Part shown: positions 26,420-39,486 of the stretch, one piece after another
Layout of the letters: the number at the start of each line of letters is the position of its first letter
Numbering within the stretch: position 1 is the stretch's first letter
Assembly (NCBI GenBank): GCA_029783825.1
Contig: JAREIK010001471.1
Span: forward strand, 103,882 to 167,881
Source: Sapria himalayana
Taxonomy: Eukaryota; Streptophyta; Magnoliopsida; Malpighiales; Rafflesiaceae
Direction of reading: 5' to 3'
DNA length: 64,000 nt
Made by a program: the position numbers and the translations under genes
The notes under the pieces: model-generated
What the model was told of the DNA's origin: nothing
Seen by the model: only the letters and a program-made list of their open reading frames with translations
The model's database searches: none

Positions 26420-28256
26420 ATGACGCCTAAAGGACGTGGTCGTGGTGGAGCTGGACGTGGACACAGAAATGAACCAAATTCAACTGGTATGTTACATAAT
26501 GTTCCAGAATCGGTACCAGCTCATAGCCACCATATCCCGACTTCAACATCACAATCACCATCTCCATTTCTATCACCATTACCATCATTGAGACCGCTAT
26601 TAACACCTTTATCAGATGAAAGCCCATCATCGATTGTGCTTCCTGCTCACATTTTTGATCCATCTCAATCTTCTATACCACAATTTACACTGATTATTCC
26701 CCCATTTATAATACCAACGACATCATCAAATGTTGTGTCTTCTTCTGAAGTCAATTCAAAGTTAGAAATTGATATTGTGGATGAAAGGTAAAAGAAAACT
26801 ATAAAAATGATTTGAAAAAAAAATTTGATATTACTGTCAGTGGTTTTTTTTATATTGTTATCATTTGTTTGTTTTCTATGTTATTTATTTATTTGTACAG
26901 TTTTATTCCATCTCACAAGTATTCGACTATAATTACAAAGGCTTTCAAGAAAATGGATGATGCCAAACCATTCTCCGGGAAGAAAGTTTTTCAATCGACA
27001 AATGAGTCATATTTTAATGATTTTCAGGTAAAAATAACAAAACAAAAGAATTGAAAAATTATTATCTACTTACTTAACTTATATGTTGGTTAATATTCAT
27101 GCAGTAAATAATTATGTTCTTGTTGTTAATATAAATTCTTTTATCATTTTTTATAGAATCAGTGCACATGGCCACCCAAATTTGATGGAAAGATAAAGTC
27201 ATAATGGGAGATCAAAACAGCTAAATGGTATTCTAATTTTGTTCATAAATTAAAAAAAATTAAAGAAATTTTTGATTTTATATCTGAGGAAGAATGGCCC
27301 ATGTGGCTTAATTATTGGGAGGAGCCAGATGTGAAAAAAAAAATCAGATATTGCTAGCAAAAATTGACGAAGTGAGGTTGCTGGACTAGGTATAGAAATC
27401 TGTCGACACACAAGAGGTTCAAAGTCAAGCATTAAGCACGCATGAGATTTGATACAAATTTAAAATTCTAAACATATCTATATTTTGTGTTTATCTTAAT
27501 AGTACAATATATATAATCTCTGCATGGTTTTAATAATTTTGTTAAATTTTTTTATCATTTGTTTTTTAATGAATTAATAAAAACATATTCTAGGCTGGAG
27601 AATTGGGTCGATATCCAAATTTCTATGAGATTTTCAGAAAGATGCATGTAAAGAAAGTGGATGGTCAGTATGTTGACTACAAGTCTTAGATGATTGCAAC
27701 AAGAAATTGTTATATTAATTAAACTTTATAAAACTACGGTACATTATAAAAATTATTTTGAATGCAAAATTTTTATTTTATTTTATGTAAATCTAGAATA
27801 GTTTTTATCTCCATTTTATCTTAGGACCTAATGGAGGAAAGTGTGACAGCTACTCATCAACAAGTTGAGGGTTCTATAAATTTTCAACCAATTGACTATG
27901 ATCCAATTTATTTGGAGACAATAGAAGGTCGAAAGAAGCAGTGAGTGTACAGAATCGGCTCTAAGGGAGTAGTATTTTGTTGTAGCAGTCGTGCTTCTAA
28001 TTCAACTGTCTCAGCAATGGTGGATGAGGCAGTCGAACAACAAGCATGAGAAACAAATGAACGTATTGTACATATGGAGACTGAAATGAAAAAGAATGAT
28101 GATCAGATAACTAATTTGATGGAAGAAATGCAAAAAATTAAAGAAATTAAAAATGTAAGGCAACACCAGATGTCCTATATGGAGTCATAGTTAGCTGCAT
28201 TGGCGCAACAGATAGCATTCCAAGATCCAGCTGTGAATCCTCGTTGGAGAGGCTAG
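26420..28256 (+). pseudogene. Transposase_24 / TNPA-like second CACTA gene, degenerate
   Basis: In CACTA elements the second gene encodes a DNA-binding accessory protein for the subterminal repeats. Exon 1 (26420-26787) is intact and starts MTPKGRGRGGAGRGHRNEP, then becomes Ser/Pro-rich. Exon 2 (26901-27027) and exon 3 (from 27157) have GT..AG borders; exon 3 gives QCTWPPKFDGKIKS then a stop, followed by ISEEEWPMWLNYWEEPDVKK. Another exon at 27594 gives AGELGRYPNFYEIFRKMHVK and DGQYVDYKS, the conserved segment of Transposase_24. The last exon starts at 27825, has IYLETIEGRKKQ then a stop, a predicted coiled coil (MKKNDDQITNLMEEMQKIKE) and ends NPRWRG-stop at 28254-28256. Several in-frame stops show it is dead. 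It lies 140 bases after the transposase, same strand. Confidence 0.88.
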
Positions 28257-28671
28257 CATTCCCTACAAATTATGAGGATGATTGAGCATGAGAATTATTT
28301 ATGAACTATTATTTATTTTTATCTATATATAGTAAATAATTATGATTTTTTGTTGCAAGTATAAATTTTTTTTATTCTGGTTTTGTTCTTTGCTTTTTTG
28401 ATCAACCAAATTATGAATCTTTGTAGGACACATTATGTGAGAGAAAAAAAATAAATTCTAATTCAAAGCTTTCTGATGTTTCCACGGTCCTTCCAATGCA
28501 TGGGTCCCATATTTACCGATTTTAGCTTTATAAAAAAGAGGGCTAGCTTATATTATCATTATTTTTCTAAAAACATTATATTTTTGCACTCTCTTTATCT
28601 CTAAACATAATTGCTGGACATCTTTTGGATTTTTGATGAAGCTGTATGAGAATAAACTTTAATTTGTGTTT
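28257..28671. other. AT-rich spacer after the second CACTA gene
   Basis: About 400 bases with no open frame of note. It is presumably the 3' untranslated and spacer sequence of the Transposase_24-like gene. Confidence 0.5.
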
Positions 28672-29640
28672 GTTCATGTCTATAATATTTGTTTGTATAT
28701 ATCTGTGAATATGTTTTTGTGTCTCTTAATTTTTTGGGTAGAGTTTTAGCCTATTATAGGTATGTAAAAGCCATAATCAGCAAAGGCAGTAGGGGCAGCG
28801 ATGGCGGCGACAGATGTGGCGGCATCGGATGAGGCATCGGGCGCAGTAGTGGCTGAGGCGACATCAGCGGCAGCTGTGATAGTTGCGGCAGAAGCAACAA
28901 CAACGACATAAGAGGCAGCAGTGGCAGTAGCGGCATCAGTGATAGCGGCTGCAATAGTGGCTGCGGTGGTAGCAATGGTGGCAGTAGGGGCGGCAACGGC
29001 AGCACCGGCAGCTACAACTGCAGCACCGGCAGCACCGACAGCGGCAGTAGCAGCAGGAGCGGGAGCAGCACAAGCGGCATCGGTAGTGGCAGTGGTAGCG
29101 ATAGCGAGAGCACCAGTGGTAGCGGGAGTACTAGCGGTAGCAAGAGCAGCAACAACGGTAACATATGTGGTATATATGTACGTATATAGTCAGTATATAC
29201 ATTCATATAATACTACAGTATTTTATGCACATATATACTGAGTATATATATGTACTCAGTATATATGTACACATAATACTGCAGTTTATATGTACATATA
29301 CTATAGTATTAACTTTACGAGTGAAATGCTAGTATATATGTACATATTTACTGCAGCAATATATATTTATCAAAATAGAGTTATTTTTTATTTAATTTGA
29401 TTTGATTTGGTGGTTTAAATTTCTTACAGATATGGTACCACATTTTTTTCCATACGAAGCTTGTATAAGTGAACACAAATTTCAACAAACATGAAGCACC
29501 GTGACTCATATAGCATTTTCGCAGTGGAAAGTTGGTGATCGGAGGAACAGTGGAGAGAAAGCAACATCAATGCATTGATAGATTATACTTCATGCATATT
29601 CGGTAGATACATTGATTAATAAGATGTAATATAATTTTTA
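28672..29640. repeat. Internal direct repeat of CACTA element 1, copy A
   Basis: The copy opens with GTTCATGTCTATAAT and contains TTTTAGCCTATTATAGGTAT, a GC-rich GCA/GCG-type trinucleotide block, a TATATGTACATA-rich block, and a final unique segment with GATCGGAGGAACAG. The same order occurs again at 29819-30890. No coding role is evident. Confidence 0.85.
28780..29162. repeat. GC-rich GGCAGC/GTAGCG trinucleotide-type repeat, copy A
   Basis: This block stands out sharply from its AT-rich surroundings. It is made of GGC, GCA, GCG, GTA and GTG triplets, so one + frame reads almost only Ala and Val (28921-29241) and the - strand reads Leu and Pro. The peptides follow from composition; there is no domain and no matching frame in copy B. 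Confidence 0.85.
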
Positions 29641-29818
29641 TTATATTTTTGTTTTTGTTATTTAAAATATTGTATTAGAACAAGTTACTGAATGAAATTT
29701 TTTTTAATTTAAAATTTTCTTTTATAGTTTATGTTTTTAGTAAATTTATTTTTAAAATATTAAATTATTTAATTAAATTTTTTTAAAACTGTATTACATT
29801 CAACTGTAATTTTTGGTT

Positions 29819-30890
29819 GTTCATGTCTATAATAACTATTTTTATATATCTGTGAATATGTTTTTGTTTGTCCAAAATTTTGGGTAGAGTTTTAGCCTAT
29901 TATAGGTATGTAAAAGCATATTATCATCATAGGTAGTTGTGGCAACTGTGACAGCGGCAACGGTAGTGAAAGTAGAGGCGGCAGTGGCACACGAAGCATT
30001 TACAGTGACAGCGGCAGTAGTAGTGCCTACAGCATCATCGGCAGGGGCGGCGGCAGCCATGGTGGCAGCCACGGCAGAAATGGCACTAGCGGCAGCTACC
30101 ACTACGGAGATAGCAAAGGAAGCAGCAGCATAGAAGGCAAAAGCAGTGGCTGCACCAGAAGCAGCGGCAGCAGTGGCAGTAGCAGCAGCTACACAGGAAG
30201 CAGTGACATCATAGGGAGTGGCGAAGGTGGTAGCAGCGGCGGCAGCGGCATGCAGTGGTAGCCTCGGTAGTGAGGGCAGTGGCGGCAGCCACCACAGCGG
30301 CTAGTGGCTGCAGCTTCGGCAGTAGTGGCGACGGTGGCAGCTACAACAGCAGCAGTGGTATTGGCAGCGACAGCGACAATGGCAGCGACAACGACAATGG
30401 CAGCACTAGCAGGAGCGGTAGCGGGAGCAGCAGCAACAACACCTATTGAGATATATACGTACGAATAAAGTCAGTATATATGTACATTTAATACTATTGT
30501 ATTTTATGTACATATATACTGTGTATATTTGTACTCAGTTCATATGTACATTTAATACTATTGTTTATATGTACATATACTGTAGTAATATATGTACGAG
30601 TGAATTGCTAGTATATATTTACATATATACTGCAGGATTATATATGTATCAAAATATAACTTTTTTTTGACTAAGTGGTTAAATTTTCTTACAGATATGA
30701 TGCCGCATTGTTCCTCATACAAAGCTTATATAAGTGATGAGATTTCTCACTAGACATTACGTGTCTTGACTCGTACAGCTTTGTCGTTGTAGAAAAATGA
30801 TGATCGGAGGAGCAGAGGGAGAAAAAGCAATGTCAATGAATTGATATTTTATACTTTATGCATTGTCGGTAGAAACATTGATGAATAAAA
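29819..30890. repeat. Internal direct repeat of CACTA element 1, copy B
   Basis: Same order as copy A: GTTCATGTCTATAAT, TTTTAGCCTATTATAGGTAT, GC-rich triplet block, TATATGTACAT block, and a terminal unique segment containing GATCGGAGGAGCAG. Spacing between copies is ~1147 bases. The copies differ by many substitutions and indels, so the duplication is old relative to the array duplications. Confidence 0.85.
29936..30445. repeat. GC-rich GGCAGC/GTAGCG trinucleotide-type repeat, copy B
   Basis: The counterpart of the block in copy A, but longer. Frames read Ala/Thr/Val or Gly/Ser (for example 30255-30449, rich in Ser, Gly and Asp). Different frames are open in the two copies, which argues against a conserved protein. 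Confidence 0.85.
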
Positions 30891-31080
30891 ATAAAAGTTC
30901 GTTATTTTTTTTGTTTCAATTATGTAAAATATTGAATTTGAATAAGATATTAAATGATTTTATTTTTTGTTTATTAGAAATTATTTATAGTTTCAATTTT
31001 TATTCAATATGATTTAAAAATAATAAATTATTTAATTAAAATATTTTTAATTTTTTTAAATTATGTAAATATTTTTGAAA

Positions 31081-31455
31081 TTAAAATAGCTATGGATAAT
31101 TCCCTAGCTAAATTAGCGAGGGAAAATCCCTCGCTAATTTAGAGAAAGAAATTTCCCTAGCTAATTTAGCTAGGAAAATATTAAAAATAGTGACAAATAT
31201 TTCATCGCTAATTTTATAATGCTAGGTACTTTAGCTAGGGATTTAGCCATCGTTATTTTTGTTTAGCGAAGGAATTTTTCATTTATCTTGTTATTTTAGC
31301 AACGGAATTTTTCTTTTTTAGCGAGGGAATTTTTCGTTGCTAATTTTTAAGCTAGGAAAAATTGCGTAGCTTAAATTCCATTTATATTTCGTCGCTTTTT
31401 ACCATTTAGCAATGGAAATCTCTCATATAGCTAGGGAATTATCCCTAACTATATG
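31081..31455 (+). repeat. 3' subterminal repeat region of CACTA element 1
   Basis: Repeated short units such as CCTAGCTAAATTAGCGAGGGA, TTTAGCGAAGGAATTTTTC and AGCTAGGGAATTATCCC in both orientations. They resemble the 5' subterminal units and would be accessory-protein binding sites by analogy with En/Spm. Confidence 0.85.
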
Positions 31456-31470
31456 GGATTTTTTGTAGTG
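31456..31470 (-). repeat. Right terminal inverted repeat of CACTA element 1
   Basis: It ends TTTTTTGTAGTG. AAT follows at 31471-31473, matching the AAT before the left end. Confidence 0.95.
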
Positions 31471-31746
31471 AATGATAGATAGATAGATAGATCAGATAGA
31501 TTGATTGATAGATAGAGTATTAAATAGATATATACATAGACAAAACGATAGATAAATAGATAGATAGATAGATTGTCAGATTGCTATGCATAAAGAAAGA
31601 CATATATATGATAGATAGATAGACAGAAAGATAGATAGATAGAAAGATAGACACAATGATAGATAGAATGATATATTGATAAATAGATAAATAAATAGAA
31701 AGATAATTGGATAGATAGATAGATAGATAAACAAATGGTATTTTGT
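31471..31746 (+). repeat. GATA array between the CACTA 3' end and its first tandem copy
   Basis: GATA-type array with a recognisable signature (AGAGTATTAAATAGATATAT, then CAGATTGCTATGCATAAAG, ending AACAAATGGTATTTTG). The same signature recurs after the second 3'-end copy, showing that the array flank was duplicated together with the transposon end. Confidence 0.9.
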
Positions 31747-32170
31747 TTAATTTTTTTAAATTATGTAAATATTTTTGAAATTAAAATAGCTATGGATAAT
31801 TCCCTAGCTAAATTAGCGAGGGAAAATCCCTCGCTAATTTAGAGAAGGAAATTTTCCTAGCTAATTTAGCTAGGAAAATATTAAAAATAGTGACAAATAT
31901 TTCATCGCTAATTTTCTAATGCTAGGTACTTTAGCTAGGGATTTAGCCATCGTTATTTTTGTTTAGCGAAGGAATTTTTCATTTATCTTGTTATTTTAGC
32001 AACGGAATTTTTCTTTTTTAGCGAGGGAATTTTTCGTTGCTAATTTTTAAGCTAGGAAAAATTGCGTAGCTTAAATTCCATTTATATTTCGTCGCTTTTT
32101 ACCATTTAGCAATGGAAATCTCTCATATAGCTAGGGAATTATCCCTAACTATATGGGATTTTTTGTAGTG
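31747..32170 (+). mobile_element. Second tandem copy of the CACTA 3' end
   Basis: It repeats 31047-31470 at an offset of 700 bases with only a handful of differences (for example AGAGAAAGAAATTTCCC versus AGAGAAGGAAATTTTCC). It ends with the same TTTTTTGTAGTG followed by AAT. It has no left end of its own, so it arose by duplication of this segment rather than by transposition. Confidence 0.95.
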
Positions 32171-32430
32171 AATGATAGATAGATAGATTAGATAGAGTAT
32201 TAAATAGATATATACATAGACAAAATGATAGATAAATAGATAGATAGATAGTCAGATTGCTATGCATAAAGAAAGACATATATATGATAGATAGATAGAT
32301 AGACAGAAAGATAGATAGATAGAAAGATAGACACAATGATAGATAGAATGATAGATTGATAAATAGATAAATAAATAGAAAGATAATTGGATAGATAGAT
32401 AGATAGATAGATAAACAAATGGTATTTTGT
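32171..32430 (+). repeat. GATA array flank, second copy
   Basis: It repeats the signature array sequence at 31471-31746, slightly shorter because of GATA-unit deletions, and again ends AACAAATGGTATTTTG before the third 3'-end copy. Confidence 0.9.
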
Positions 32431-32593
32431 TTAATTTTTTTAAATTATGTAAATATTTTTGAAATTAAAATAGCTATGGATAATTCCCTAGCTAAATTAG
32501 CGAGGGAAAATTCCTCGCTAATTTAGAGAAGGAAATTTCCCTAGCTAATTTAGCTAGGAAAATATTGAAAATAGTGACAAATATTTCATCGCT
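32431..32593 (+). mobile_element. Third, truncated copy of the CACTA 3' end
   Basis: It repeats the start of the previous copy at an offset of 684 bases and breaks off at ATTTCATCGCTAAT, where ordinary GATA array resumes. The truncation point marks the edge of the tandem amplification. Confidence 0.93.
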
Positions 32594-35078
32594 AATAGAT
32601 AGACAAATAAACAGATTGATAAATAGATAAATAGATACATAGATAGACAAATAAATAACAGACATTTTGATTAACAAATATACAGACAAATAGATAGATG
32701 GTTAAATAGATAGATAGATATATATATATATATATATATATAGAAAGATAGAAAAATAGGTAGATTATTAGACAAATAGATAGATAGATAGATAGTTACA
32801 GAGATATATAGACAAATTGATAAATTGATTGATAGAAAGATAGATAAACAACTAACCCTACACATAGATAGATAAATAGATAGAAAGATAGACAGACATA
32901 TAGACAGATAGACGTGCAAATTGCAAAGATTGATAGACATGCAAATGCAAATATAGATAAATAAATAGATATATAGACTGGCTGATTGACATGCAGATAG
33001 CAAGATCGATAGACTAATAGATAGATAGATAGATAGATAGATATATAAATAAACATATAGATAGATAGATAGAAAAGATAGATAGATTTATATATAGTTA
33101 GATAGATAGAGAGACAAATAGATACAAAGATTGATAATTTAATTGATATATCGATTGTAGACATAATGATATGCATATTGATAGACAAATTGATTTATAG
33201 ATTGATAGATTGATTGATAGACAAATAGATAGATAAATTGATAGACAAATAGATAGATAGATTGATATGCAAATATATAGATAAAAAGTTAATGATATAG
33301 AAAGATAGACAGATAGATAGAAATATAGATAGATAGTTAGACAGATAGATAGAATGATACATATAAAGATTATTAGACAAATAGATAGATAGATAGATAG
33401 ATATAGAGATAGATATTTAGATTGATAGATAGATAGAAATATAGAAAGATATATAGACAGATAGATAGATAAATAAATAGATAGATTGAAAGATATAGAA
33501 ATTCATAAACAAATAGTTATATACTTAGATCGAGAGATAGATAGAAAGATAAATAGATAGATATATTGATAGACAGAGAAAGAGATCATAGACAAATAGA
33601 TAGACAAATAGGTATTAAGAAATATATATATATAGACAGATTGATAGACAGATAGATAAATAGACAAATTGACACACAAATTGACACACAAATAGACATA
33701 TAGTTAGACAGACAGATAGATAGATAGACAGATAGATAATTAGTCAGGTTATTATACAGATAGATAGGCATATAGATTAAATGATTGATTGATTGATTGA
33801 TTGATAGATATATAGTTTGATAATTTGATTGAGAACTAGATATAAAAAAAGACGAATAGATAGATAAATAAATAGATAGACAGATAGACAAAAAGATAGA
33901 CAGATAGACCGATAGACATACAAATAGATAGATAGATAGATAGATAGCTAGCTAGATAGATAAACATATAGATAATTAGATAGATAGATAGACATATACA
34001 TAGATAGAGAAAAAGATTGATAGATAAATAAAAATAATATATAAATAGATATAAAGATAGATAGATAATTTGATTGATAGACAGATTAATATAAAGATTA
34101 ATAGGCATATTGATAGACAAATTGATAAATAGATTGATAAATTGATTGATATATAAATTGAAAGACAGATTGATAGACATATATATAGATAAATAGATAG
34201 ATAGACAAATAAATAGACTTATAGATAGATAGATAGATGGATAGATAAATTATTAGACATTAGTTAGATAAATTGATATATAGATAGACAGACAGATAAA
34301 TATATAGATAGATAAAAAGATAGACAGATAGATATATAGATAGACAGATATATAGACAAATTATTAGAAAGATAGATAGATTAAAAGATAGAAAAAAGAT
34401 AGGCAAATAGAAAATAGATAGACAGATAATCAGACAGATAGATAAAGAGATAGATAAATAGATAAATAGATTTATAGATACACAAATAGATAGACATACA
34501 GAGAGATATGCTAATAGATAGAAAGATATACACACATGGATACATAGATAGATAAAGAGATAGACTGATAGATCAACAGACATATAGATAGACAGATAGA
34601 TACATACATACATAGACATACAGATAGTCAGACAGACAGATAGATACATAGACATACAGATAGACAGACAGATAGAAAAATAAATACATGGATTGATAAA
34701 CAAATTGATAGATTCATAGACAGATTTTTAGACATATTGATACACTTATTGAAAGAAAAATAGATAGATAGATTATTAGATTGACAGATAAAGAGATAGA
34801 TAGACAATAAGATAGATATATGGATATATAGAAAGATAGATATTTAAATAAATGAATAGATTGACATATAGATTACAAATAGATAGATAGATAAACTAAT
34901 AGAGTGTCATATAGATAGATAGATAGACAGACAGATAGACAGATAAATTTACAGATAGATACAAAGATAGATAGACATATATATAGATAGAAAGATAGGC
35001 AGAAAGAAATATAGACAGACAGATAGATAGATAGATAAATAAATAGATAGACAAATAGTTTGACAAATAGATAGATAG

Positions 35079-35111
35079 ATACACACACACACACACACAC
35101 ATTTAAAGATA

Positions 35112-35143
<32 letters not shown>
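35079..35143. repeat. (AC)n and (TA)n tracts within the GATA array
   Basis: About 22 bases of AC dinucleotide (35079-35101) are followed, after a short GATA interruption, by ~29 bases of TA dinucleotide (35115-35143). Confidence 0.85.
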
Positions 35144-36482
35144 CTAATAGTAAGACAGATAAATTGACATATATATAGATAGATAGGCAAAAAGTAGATA
35201 GATAGATAGATACATAGAAATAAAGAAAGAAAGTTATATAGAAATATTGATTGATAGATAAAAAGTTAGATATACATATAGATTTATAGATAAATAGATA
35301 GAAAGGTAAATAGATATATTAATATATAGTTAACAGAAAGATAGACAGATAGATAGAAAAAAAGGTAGATATATAGATAGATAGACAAATAGATAGACAG
35401 ACAGATAGATAGATAGATAAATTGATATAAAGATAGATAGACAGATCAATTGATAGATAGATAGATAGATATATAGATAGATCAATAGATTGATAGACAA
35501 ATAGATAGACATATATATATATATAGAAAGATAGTTATTTAGAGAGATAGTTAGACATAAAGATAAATAAACAGATTGATACATTGATAGATTGATTGAT
35601 ACATAGACAAATAAAAAGATATATAGGTGGATAGTCAGATAGAGAGATAGATAGACAGATAGACATATAGATAGATAGATTGATTGATTGATATAAAGTT
35701 ATTTAAATAGTCATATAGCTAGAATGATTGATAGACACATTAATATAAAGATTAATAGATAGATTTATAGACAGATTTATATATAGATTGTTAGAAAGTT
35801 TGATATACAAAAAAAAAGACAAATAGATAGAAAGATAGATATGCATATTGATAGAAATGTATATAGATAAATAGAAAAATAGACAGGTTATTAGATTGAT
35901 AGATATATTGATAGACATATAGTAAGATAAATAGATAGATAGATATAAAGATTGATAGATAAATAGAGAAAAATATAGATAGATAGTATGACATATAAAT
36001 AGACAAATAGACATACAAATAGACAATTAGATAAACAGACAAATAGAAAGAATAATAGATAGTTAGATAAATAGATAGATAAAAAGGTAGATAGGCACAT
36101 AGATAGACTGACAAATAAACAGACAGATAGTCAAATAGATATACAAACAAATAGTTAGAAAGATTGACAGAAAGATGGATAGATAGATAGATATAAAATT
36201 AGATAGATAATTAGATAGAGAGATAGATAGATAGAAAAAAAGATAGACATATAAATAGACAAATCATATAGATAGATAGATAGATTGACAGATAGATAAA
36301 TAGATTTATTGAATGATAGAAAGTTAGTTAGAGAGAAAGATAGATAGATAAAATGATAGACAGACAGATTTATAGATTGGTCGATAAAAAGATAGTTATA
36401 CATATAGATAAACAAATAAATAGATAGATAGATAGACAAATAGACAAATTGATTGACAAATAGATAGATAGATACATAGATA

Positions 36483-36485
<3 letters not shown>

Positions 36486-36532
<47 letters not shown>
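36486..36532. repeat. (TA)n tract within the GATA array
   Basis: About 47 bases of uninterrupted TA dinucleotide. Confidence 0.9.
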
Positions 36533-36534
<2 letters not shown>

Positions 36535-39420
36535 ATAGATATATGGTTAGATTAGACAAATAGATAAACAAAAAGATAAATAGATATTTAGACAAATAGA
36601 TACATAAATAAATAGATAAATTATTAGATAAACAGACAAATAGATAGATAGATAGTATAATATATATATTCACATATAGATAGATAGATTTAGAGAGAGA
36701 TAAACATATTGATAGATAGATAAATAAATAGATAGATGGATAGAAAGCTAGATAGAGGAATAAAAAAAATATATAAAAAGAATGAGAGAATGAAATATAG
36801 ATAGATAGAAAGACAGACATATAGATAGATATATAGATAGATGGAAATATAGACATATATATAGGCAGATAGATAGAATAGAAAGATAAAAGATATATAG
36901 ACTAACAAATATATAGATAGATAGATTATATATATATATATATATAGACAAATAGATACAGAAATAAAGTGATAGTAAGATAGATAAAAAGACAAACAAA
37001 GAGACATATTGGTAGATAGGCAGATAGAAAGAAAGAAACATAGATAGATAGATAGCCAGATAGAGAAATAGAGAAATAGATAGATAGATATACATATATA
37101 TATATATAAAGGTAGATAGACAATAGATAGATAGATAGATAGACAGATTGATAGACATAAAGATAAAGAAATATATTGATAGATAGATATAATGATAGAC
37201 ATATAGATTGACAAATAGACATATAGATAGAAAGTCTGATAGACAGACAAATAGATAGACAGACAGATAGATAGATCAACAGGTAGATAGATAGATAGAC
37301 AGACATATGGATATGTAGATAGATAGACTGAAAGATAGACAGACAGATAGAAAGATAGATAGATACACATATAGACATACAGATAGACAGATAGATAAGC
37401 AAATAGAAAAATAAAGAGATATATAATTTGATAGATAGATACATAGATAGAAAGTAAGATAGAGAGATAAATAGATTAACTGATAGATTGATAGATAAAC
37501 AAATGGATAGACAGATAGATATATAGATAGAAAGATAGAAGATAGATATATAGAAAAATAGATAGAGAGAAATATATAAAAATAGATAGATAGATAAACA
37601 GGTAGATAGATAGATAGATAGACAAATAGATATACATATAGATAGATAAATAGATTGACAAATAGATTAACAGATAGATATACAAATATATAGATAGGCA
37701 GACAGACAAATAGATAGATAGATATATAGATAGATAGATAGATAGATAAAAAGACATAGATAGGCTGATATTAATATATATAGACAGACATATAGATAGA
37801 CATATAGATAAATCAATTGATAGAAAGATAGATAGACATATAAATACACAGATAGATAGATAAATTGATAGATTTATAGATATTTAGATAGATAATCTAA
37901 TAAATAGATAGATAGATAGATATTTAAATAGATAGATTGATAGATTGAAATAGAGACAAAAAGATTGATATAAACATAGATAGATAGATAGACAAACAGA
38001 TAGATAGATAGATAGATAGATAGACAGACAAACAAACATATATATAGAGAGATAGATAGATATATAGTTTGATAGAAAGATTGTTAAATAAATAGATAGA
38101 CAAATAAATAGATAGTTTTATAGATAGATTAGATAGTTAGACAGATGGATAAATAGATAGATAAATATACATATAGATAGAAAATAGATCAACAAATAAA
38201 TAGAAATATATATAGAAATATATTTATATAGATATAGATACATAAATATATAGATAGATTGATCGATTGATAGTTATATAGATAGATAAAAAGATAATTA
38301 GATAGATAGATAGACACATAGGTACACAGATTGATAGACAGATAGATAGACAAATAGATAGTCATGTAGAGAGAAATATAGGTATATAGATAGATAGATA
38401 GATAGACATATAGATCGATAAATAGATAGATTGATAGATAGATAGATTGATTGATAGATTGATGGATAGATAGATAGATAAACTATCAGATAGATAGAAG
38501 GATAGGTACATAGATAGATAGATATATAGACAGATGGATATAGAGATTAATTGATTGATTGATAATTAGATTGATAGATAGAATTATAGACACTTTGATA
38601 GATAGACAGATAGATAGATAGATAGATATAAAGATAGACAGATAGATAAATAAATAAATATATATAATAGATAAATAGATAGACAAATAGATAGTTATAA
38701 ATATAGATATATAAAGATAAAGAGATAGAAAGATAGTTAGAAAGATATATAGACAAATATATAGACAAATATATAGACATATTTATAGAGAGATCGGTAG
38801 ACAGATTGATAGACTGATGATAGAAAGATAGTTAGATAGATATATAGAGAAATCTATATGCATATTTATAGACGGATCAATAAACAAATTGATAGACATA
38901 TAGTAATATAGATAGATAAATAGATAGATAGAAAGATAGAAAGATAGAAATATAGAAAGATAGATAGATAGACAGATATATAAACAAATAGATAGACGAA
39001 TAGATATATAGATAGATTGCTATATAGATAAAAAAATAATTATATAAATAGAAATATAGAAACAAAGATAGATAGATAGATAAACAGATAGAATGACAGA
39101 TAGATAAAGAGTTAGATAGATAAATAAATAGATATATAGATAGATAGATAGTTTGAAAGTTTGTTAAACAAAAAGATAGTCAAATAAATAGAAATATTTA
39201 TAAACTAATCAAGAGATAGATAGTTAAACAAATATATAAATATATAGTTAGATAGTTAGACAAATATATAAATATTTAGAGAGATAGATTGAAAGATAGA
39301 TGAATAAATTAATAGATAGATAGATATATATTTAGATAGTTATATAGATGCAAAATAGTTAGACAAATAGATAGATAGATTGATAGATTGATTGATAGTT
39401 AGCTAGATAGATAGATATAA

Positions 39421-39424
<4 letters not shown>

Positions 39425-39482
<58 letters not shown>
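39425..39482. repeat. (TA)n tract within the GATA array
   Basis: About 58 bases of uninterrupted TA dinucleotide, among the longest in the window. Confidence 0.9.

Positions 39483-39486
<4 letters not shown>

Larger units (their letters stand above)
15540..31470 (+). mobile_element. CACTA (En/Spm) DNA transposon, complete ends, decayed genes
   Basis: The left end starts CACTACAAGAAAA at 15540 and the right end finishes TTTTTTGTAGTG at 31470, giving imperfect terminal inverted repeats of ~15 bases with the first eight identical. A three-base AAT target duplication flanks it (15537-15539 and 31471-31473), the size known for CACTA elements. Both ends carry subterminal repeats of the TTAGCGA type. 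Inside, on the + strand, lie a TNP2-type transposase remnant (22574-26279) and a Transposase_24/TNPA-like remnant (26420-28256). At 15.9 kb it is long but within the range of plant autonomous CACTA elements. In-frame stops and frameshifts make it non-autonomous now. It lies wholly inside the GATA array. Confidence 0.96.

Noticed and set aside
28921..29241. Ala/Val-rich open frame in the GC-rich block
   Set aside because: It follows from GCN/GTN triplet composition; the - strand and other frames are also open, and the second copy of the block (29936-30445) has different frames open.
31747..32170. A separate CACTA or MITE insertion
   Set aside because: It has a right end but no left end, and its flanks repeat those of the main element, so it is a tandem duplicate of the 3' end.
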